From Bordetella parapertussis (GTDB lineage Bacteria > Pseudomonadota > Gammaproteobacteria > Burkholderiales > Burkholderiaceae_B), in NCBI GenBank assembly GCA_945868195.1, contig CAMBLP010000080.1, positions 1 to 9,833 on the forward strand: DNA of 9,833 nucleotides, written 5' to 3'. Positions within the stretch are counted from its first letter, which is position 1, and the number at the start of each line of letters is the position of its first letter. Made by a program: the position numbers and the translations under genes. Below, in pieces: positions 6,410 through 9,833 of the stretch. The notes under the pieces were generated by a model, which worked only from the letters and a program-made list of their open reading frames with translations, was not told the DNA's origin and searched no databases.

Positions 6410-6820
6410 GCGGCGAACATTTTTCATCAGTCCCTGTGCGGTCATGATTTCTCTGTCCTCAACACATAATGTTCCACGCAGGAAAATCAGACTCGCGCTT
6501 TTTCTTGTGACCTGAACGCGCGCGACCACGAAATCACCAGCTTTTGCGGGTGCGAGAAAATGTGTATCAAGCTGGACCGTTGCACTGGGCTGGCGATCCG
6601 ACTCGCTCCAAGCAATCATGCTAATGGCCTGATCCATGAATGTCATGAGTACGCCACCATGTGCAATGCCGAGAGGATTTTCATGCTGGGGCACAAGAAG
6701 CAAGCCGTAGTCCCAGGACATAGCATTTTTTTTTGACCAAAGTGTGCCTATCGTTGAAAAAAATCCTTCAGTTCGGCACGCTTTCCAGCCAGCTTGTTCG
6801 GGATGAAAGAGTTCGCTCAT
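6398..6820 (-). CDS. PaaI-family hotdog thioesterase
   Basis: A 140-residue single hotdog-fold protein of the PaaI/YdiI acyl-CoA thioesterase group, which hydrolyses acyl- or aroyl-CoA in the cytoplasm. The active-site segment is ENPLGIAHGGVLMTFMDQA: Asn48, HGG at 54-56 and the acidic Asp63 on the central helix, spaced as in PaaI. The C-terminal half, VQLDTHFLAPAKAGDFVVAR, is the typical strand pair of these enzymes. A strong ribosome binding site (AGAGGAG) precedes the ATG at 6820. The gene starts 17 bp after the IclR stop, so the two are almost certainly co-transcribed. Next to a divergent acyl-CoA ligase and a MaoC hydratase, a likely job is releasing CoA from dead-end or misacylated intermediates of that pathway. 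The family is clear and the substrate is not. Confidence 0.88.
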   Translation of the reverse strand: MSELFHPEQAGWKACRTEGFFSTIGTLWSKKNAMSWDYGLLLVPQHENPLGIAHGGVLMTFMDQAISMIAWSESDRQPSATVQLDTHFLAPAKAGDFVVARVQVTRKSASLIFLRGTLCVEDREIMTAQGLMKNVRRSTD

Positions 6821-6837
6821 GTTTTCTCCTCTTATGT

Positions 6838-7632
6838 TTAAACAAAAACTTGATCAGTCACGATGCGTGCCTCTAACTGCATCTCTTTGATCAATTTTTG
6901 TATTTCAGTTTTGTTCAGCGCGTCCATCAGGCTCGCACAGACAATCGTGTGTGAAATTTTGCCCGTTGGCGTGAGGACTGGAACCGCAGCGATCGTCACG
7001 CCTGCGATGTAGGTATTTCGATCCAGGCTGAAATGGTTTTTTTTGGCAAAAACTACTTCCTTGTGCCAGTCTTCATATTTGACGGGTTTATCCCAACGTA
7101 GTGTTGAAAAGCGCTTTTTGATATCGGTCTGAGATTGCCCACCAAAGGCCGCCACTAGCCTGCCTGTCGCGCTCAACAACGCCGGGAACACGCTCCCGAC
7201 ATCGACATGCAAACGAAATGGCATGCTCGAGCGTGACAACGCAACTACGATCATTTGATCCGGATCACTCACATCAACACCGATCGCAGTGACACCCCAT
7301 TTTGTGGATAAGCGATCAAGTGCAGGCTGAGCGATTAAAGGAAAAGCATTTGACTCAATCGCGCTCCGCGCCAAGGTCAACATGCCAGCACCGAGTCGAT
7401 AGTGTTTCGTGATTGGATCAAAGGAGATCAGTTTTTCCTCCACCAAGGCGCGCAAGATATGCAGGCACGTACTCGGCACAAGTCCCAGCGCCTGCGCGAT
7501 GGCATTGACCCCCATGGGGGTACGCATTTTCCCAAGAAATCGTAAGATCGCAACCGCACGCGATACTGCGGGGACAGGCCGAATGCGCGGCACGCTTTTT
7601 GACGAACTGCTAGCTTCGGTCAGTTTTTTCAT
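6838..7632 (-). CDS. IclR-family transcriptional regulator
   Basis: A 264-residue DNA-binding regulator. The N-terminal winged helix-turn-helix spans about residues 20-82: VSRAVAILRFLGK, then GVNAIAQALGLVPSTCLHIL as the helix-turn-helix, then LVEEKLISFDPITKHYRLGAG. The rest is the IclR effector-binding domain (about 100-264), including the RNTYIAGVTIAAVPVL segment. Family members bind small aromatic or aliphatic acids and activate or repress divergent catabolic genes, often repressing themselves. I chose the ATG at 7632; an in-frame TTG at 7689 would add 19 residues of low-complexity AT-rich sequence. No ribosome binding site precedes 7632, but an exact TATAAT at 7640-7645 would start the transcript one base before the ATG, suggesting a leaderless mRNA. 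It is divergent from the acyl-CoA ligase, its likely target. Confidence 0.88.
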   Translation of the reverse strand: MKKLTEASSSSKSVPRIRPVPAVSRAVAILRFLGKMRTPMGVNAIAQALGLVPSTCLHILRALVEEKLISFDPITKHYRLGAGMLTLARSAIESNAFPLIAQPALDRLSTKWGVTAIGVDVSDPDQMIVVALSRSSMPFRLHVDVGSVFPALLSATGRLVAAFGGQSQTDIKKRFSTLRWDKPVKYEDWHKEVVFAKKNHFSLDRNTYIAGVTIAAVPVLTPTGKISHTIVCASLMDALNKTEIQKLIKEMQLEARIVTDQVFV

Positions 7633-7650
7633 ATCTAAAATTATATCTAA
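7631..7650. repeat. Direct repeat over the IclR start
   Basis: ATATCTAA occurs at 7631-7638 and 7643-7650, a 12-bp period, spanning the IclR start codon and -10 region. It could be a second protein-binding site or simply AT-rich sequence. Confidence 0.4.
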
Positions 7651-7669
7651 TTTTATTGTACTAATACAA
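7640..7669 (-). promoter_or_regulatory. Probable leaderless promoter of the IclR gene
   Basis: On the minus strand an exact -10 hexamer TATAAT (7645 to 7640) is preceded, after 18 bases, by a weak -35 TTGTAT (7669 to 7664). The predicted start of transcription is near 7633, one base before the ATG at 7632, which has no ribosome binding site. The -35 lies within the palindrome at 7655-7670, as expected for autorepression. Confidence 0.5.
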
Positions 7670-7670
7670 T
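7655..7670. promoter_or_regulatory. Candidate IclR operator (perfect palindrome)
   Basis: ATTGTA-CTAA-TACAAT is a perfect six-base inverted repeat with a four-base spacer. Its centre is about 55 bp before the predicted ligase transcription start, 12 bp before the TTGACA -35 box, and it covers the -35 region of the regulator's own promoter. This placement fits a dual activator and autorepressor. Binding by this IclR protein is inferred from position only. Confidence 0.5.
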
Positions 7671-7682
7671 GATTATTTGTAT

Positions 7683-7711
7683 TTGACAATGAATGACTCA
7701 GTCGTTAAATT
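7683..7711 (+). promoter_or_regulatory. Sigma70-type promoter for the acyl-CoA ligase operon
   Basis: A consensus -35 TTGACA (7683-7688), a 17-base spacer and a -10 TAAATT (7706-7711, four of six matches). Transcription would start near 7718, giving a leader of about 33 bases before the ATG at 7751. The weak -10 beside a perfect -35 fits a promoter that needs an activator. Confidence 0.6.
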
Positions 7712-7750
7712 CATTTCATCAACGATATTTAAAACACATAGAGACAAGCC

Positions 7751-9304
7751 ATGTCAAAGCTGACCGAATACATGTCGTATGCGGACGCGCAACAGCATTT
7801 TTCCTCGGAAAAATTGTGGGATCTTTTTGATGGTGACAGAGAGCGACTCAACATCGCCCACGAATGTGTCGATCGATATGCGGATAGTCAGGAAACAGCG
7901 TTGATCGTCGTTCGAGCCGACGGCCCTGATGAAATCATTTCCTATAAAGCGCTGTCTGAAAAGTCCTCGCAATTTGCACATTATCTGCAAGAACGACAGG
8001 TCAAACCCGGCGATCGCGTCGCCGTGATGCTCGAGCCATCGCTTGCGTTTTATGCTTGTGTCTACGGCATCATGAAAATGGGCGCGATTGCTGTACCCCT
8101 GTTCACTCTATTTGGTCCCGATGGCCTAGGACTTCGAATCAGAGACTGCTCTCCCGCCATGCTGCTGACCAACAGCGAGAAAATCGACATCGTCGACGGG
8201 GAAACGCTCAAGCGAACGCAGTTAGCCGATGAGAAATTTATGTCGATGCTGACGCGATATCCCACCTCGTTTACTTGCAACACGCGCGCCGACGATTTCG
8301 CGATTTTTCAATATACGTCCGGCACGACGCGTGAGCTGCCCGAAGCCGTTAAACATAAACATCGTTCCATTGTGACGTTGATGGTGGCCGCACTCTACGG
8401 CACTGGATTGAGGCCGAGCGATCGTTTTATGTGCCCCTCCTCTCCCGCTTGGGGGCACGGCTTATGGCATGGGACGCTAGCGCCGATGGCGTTAGGCCTC
8501 ACAGTGGGTGCTTTCGCCGGAAAATTCAATGCCGAACGTCTACTTAAAAGCTTACAAGAGCATCGGTTCAACAACATCTCGGCTGCAGCCACGCACTATC
8601 GCATGATGAAAAACGCTGGTGTCGCAGAGCGCTACACCTATGATTTGAAAAAGATGTCTTTTACTGGCGAACCTATCGACACCGCGACTGAAGAATTTAT
8701 TGATCAAACGTTCGGTATCAGGGTCTGCAGCATGTATGGCACCACTGAGATCGGCGTCATCTTGGTGAGTTATCCGGGCGCATCGGATTTTGCCGTCAAA
8801 CATGGCTCCCTCGGCAAACCTATCCCTGGCGCTCAGGTTCAAGTGCAAGACGCCAAGGGGCAGTCCTGCTCTCCTGGCGTTACGGGTGAGTTAAAGGTGT
8901 GGCGCAAAGGCCAGTGGCTTCCAACCAAAGACCTGGGACGCACCGACGACGAAGGTTATTTCTTCCATGGCGGGCGCGCCGATGATGTCATTATCTCCGC
9001 TGGCTGGACGATGAGCGCTGTCGAAATTGAGGACGCAATCCTCAAACACCCTGACGTATCGGAGGCTGCGGCCATTGGCGTAGCGGATGCCTTGCGCGGT
9101 CAATCAGTTAAAGCGTTTGTCGTCACTAAGCGTCCGGGCGATGCAACGTTCATCGATGAAATTCAACATCTGGTGCGTAGCCGACTCAGCCAGCACGAAT
9201 ATCCTCGTCAGATTGCTTTTGTCACTGAACTGCCTAAAACACCCGCAGGAAAAGTACATCGTAAAAAATTACGCGAGCAGGAACAAACGCTCAACAAAGT
9301 TTAA
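7751..9304 (+). CDS. Acyl-CoA ligase (AMP-dependent synthetase), variant P-loop
   Basis: A 517-residue adenylate-forming enzyme that activates a carboxylic acid to its CoA thioester through an acyl-AMP. Core motifs in order: A3 YTSGTTRELPEAVKH (188-202), A5 MYGTTE (328-333), A7 DLGRTDDEGYFFHGGRADDV (394-413) with Asp394 for ribose, the A8 hinge SAGWTMSAVEIE (416-427), and A10 PKTPAGKVHRKK with the catalytic Lys501. Length is normal for the family. In A3 the usual Gly after TSGTT is Arg, there is one extra residue, and the usual Lys is Glu; this looks like a subfamily feature and not decay, since every other motif is intact. AGAGA upstream supports the ATG at 7751. A MaoC-type dehydratase gene follows after 27 bp, and an IclR regulator is divergent. 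The substrate is probably an aromatic, alicyclic or branched acid, but it is not determined. Confidence 0.9.
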   Translation: MSKLTEYMSYADAQQHFSSEKLWDLFDGDRERLNIAHECVDRYADSQETALIVVRADGPDEIISYKALSEKSSQFAHYLQERQVKPGDRVAVMLEPSLAFYACVYGIMKMGAIAVPLFTLFGPDGLGLRIRDCSPAMLLTNSEKIDIVDGETLKRTQLADEKFMSMLTRYPTSFTCNTRADDFAIFQYTSGTTRELPEAVKHKHRSIVTLMVAALYGTGLRPSDRFMCPSSPAWGHGLWHGTLAPMALGLTVGAFAGKFNAERLLKSLQEHRFNNISAAATHYRMMKNAGVAERYTYDLKKMSFTGEPIDTATEEFIDQTFGIRVCSMYGTTEIGVILVSYPGASDFAVKHGSLGKPIPGAQVQVQDAKGQSCSPGVTGELKVWRKGQWLPTKDLGRTDDEGYFFHGGRADDVIISAGWTMSAVEIEDAILKHPDVSEAAAIGVADALRGQSVKAFVVTKRPGDATFIDEIQHLVRSRLSQHEYPRQIAFVTELPKTPAGKVHRKKLREQEQTLNKV

Positions 9305-9331
9305 ATTTCAATCAATAATCTGGAGACTCTC

Positions 9332-9833
9332 ATGTCATCATCCACTATAGGTCAAAGAAGTTTTCCTAAAATTACCGAGCAAGGACTGGATGACTTGCGT
9401 CGTCGCATCGGCGTCAAAATCGGCGCGACCGCTGAGCCTTGGTGCTACGAAGCGACGCGCGACAACATTCGTCACTATGCCCACGGAATTGGCGATGACA
9501 ATCCGCTTTGGTGCGATCCAAACTATGCTGCAAAAACTAAACATGGCGGCCTCGTCGCCCTGCCAAGCTTTCTCTATTCGACCAGCAGAATTGTGTCTGG
9601 TTATGTCGGCGGCTTGCCTGGCGTGCATGCCATGTGGTCAGGCTCGGACTGGACCTGGCACAAATATGCCAAGCGAAACGATGTCATCAGTACTGAAGCC
9701 TATTTGAAAGACTGCATTGAGCACGAAACACGCTTTGCCGGCAAGGCGATTCAGCAAATCTATCATGTGGATTTCTTCAACCAGACAGGCGACAAACTTG
9801 CCGAGGCCGATACCTGGTGCTTTCGTACCGAGC
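9332..9833 (+). CDS. MaoC-like / FAS1-type dehydratase, N-terminal part (3' truncated)
   Basis: The frame opens at the ATG at 9332, with GGAG eight to nine bases upstream, and stays open to the window edge, giving 167 visible residues. It begins 27 bp after the ligase stop in the same orientation, so it is the second gene of that operon. Residues 49-62, YAHGIGDDNPLWCD, match the hydratase-2 motif of MaoC-type hotdog enzymes (Y-A-x-x-x-GD-x-NP-x-x-x-D) with the catalytic Asp. The following HGGLVALPSFLYS and the Trp-rich WSGSDWTWHKY segment fit the MaoC N-terminal (FAS1 dehydratase) domain. Such proteins hydrate or dehydrate enoyl-CoA, sometimes as heteromers with a second MaoC partner that would be encoded beyond the edge. 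The motif is clear; the exact substrate is not. Confidence 0.85.
   Translation, partial: MSSSTIGQRSFPKITEQGLDDLRRRIGVKIGATAEPWCYEATRDNIRHYAHGIGDDNPLWCDPNYAAKTKHGGLVALPSFLYSTSRIVSGYVGGLPGVHAMWSGSDWTWHKYAKRNDVISTEAYLKDCIEHETRFAGKAIQQIYHVDFFNQTGDKLAEADTWCFRTE

Noticed and set aside
7633..7689. TTG start extending the IclR protein by 19 residues
   Set aside because: The extra residues are Asn/Ile-rich with no family resemblance, and the stretch overlaps the palindrome and promoter signals.
1..9833. CRISPR array, tRNA, insertion sequence, toxin-antitoxin or phage-defence system
   Set aside because: No repeat-spacer pattern, cloverleaf, transposase frame, terminal inverted repeats or defence-type domain was seen; the genes are ordinary metabolic and envelope functions.

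Overview
The window reads as chromosomal DNA of a betaproteobacterium, probably Burkholderiales and possibly an Alcaligenaceae-like heterotroph. This rests on the types of genes present (FloA-type flotillin, SYLF lipoprotein-like protein, IclR-controlled CoA ligase) and on gram-negative Sec signal peptides; it was not tested by a search. Base composition looks balanced, near half G+C. There is no tRNA, rRNA, CRISPR array, transposase or phage gene. Gene packing is dense, with three divergent or convergent boundaries.

Layout. (1) 1-855, plus strand: the 3' end of a floA-like flotillin gene and a small single-pass membrane protein gene whose ribosome binding site lies inside the floA end. (2) 955-2774, plus: a secreted SYLF/Ysc84-domain protein followed 11 bp later by an anaerobic-type sulfatase-maturating radical SAM enzyme (anSME). 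(3) 2792-5424, minus: a secreted arylsulfatase with a serine at the formylglycine position, then an intrinsic terminator, then a secreted HAD-superfamily phosphatase-like protein. (4) 5504-6409, plus: a secreted dienelactone-hydrolase-like esterase, divergent from the sulfatase and overlapping the next gene tail to tail. (5) 6398-7632, minus: an IclR-family regulator followed by a PaaI-type hotdog thioesterase. (6) 7751 to the right edge, plus: an acyl-CoA ligase and a MaoC-type dehydratase cut off by the window end.

Two functional modules stand out. The first is sulfate-ester scavenging. The sulfatase has Ser rather than Cys at its modification site, which only anSME-type enzymes are known to convert to formylglycine, and an anSME with a full set of cluster cysteines is encoded just beyond the HAD gene. 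The HAD protein and the esterase also carry signal peptides, so the block looks like an envelope hydrolase set. The second is an IclR-controlled CoA-thioester pathway (ligase, hydratase, thioesterase) for an unidentified carboxylic acid. Its divergent promoter region is unusually readable: a perfect palindrome sits upstream of a TTGACA promoter for the ligase and overlaps the -35 region of a probable leaderless promoter for the regulator.

I did not find a clearly new defence or mobile system. The points most worth follow-up are the Ser-sulfatase/anSME pairing, the IclR intergenic region, the variant P-loop of the CoA ligase, the terminator between the sulfatase and HAD genes, the FloA partner with its distinctive C-terminal tail, and an apparent excess of CGATCG palindromes.
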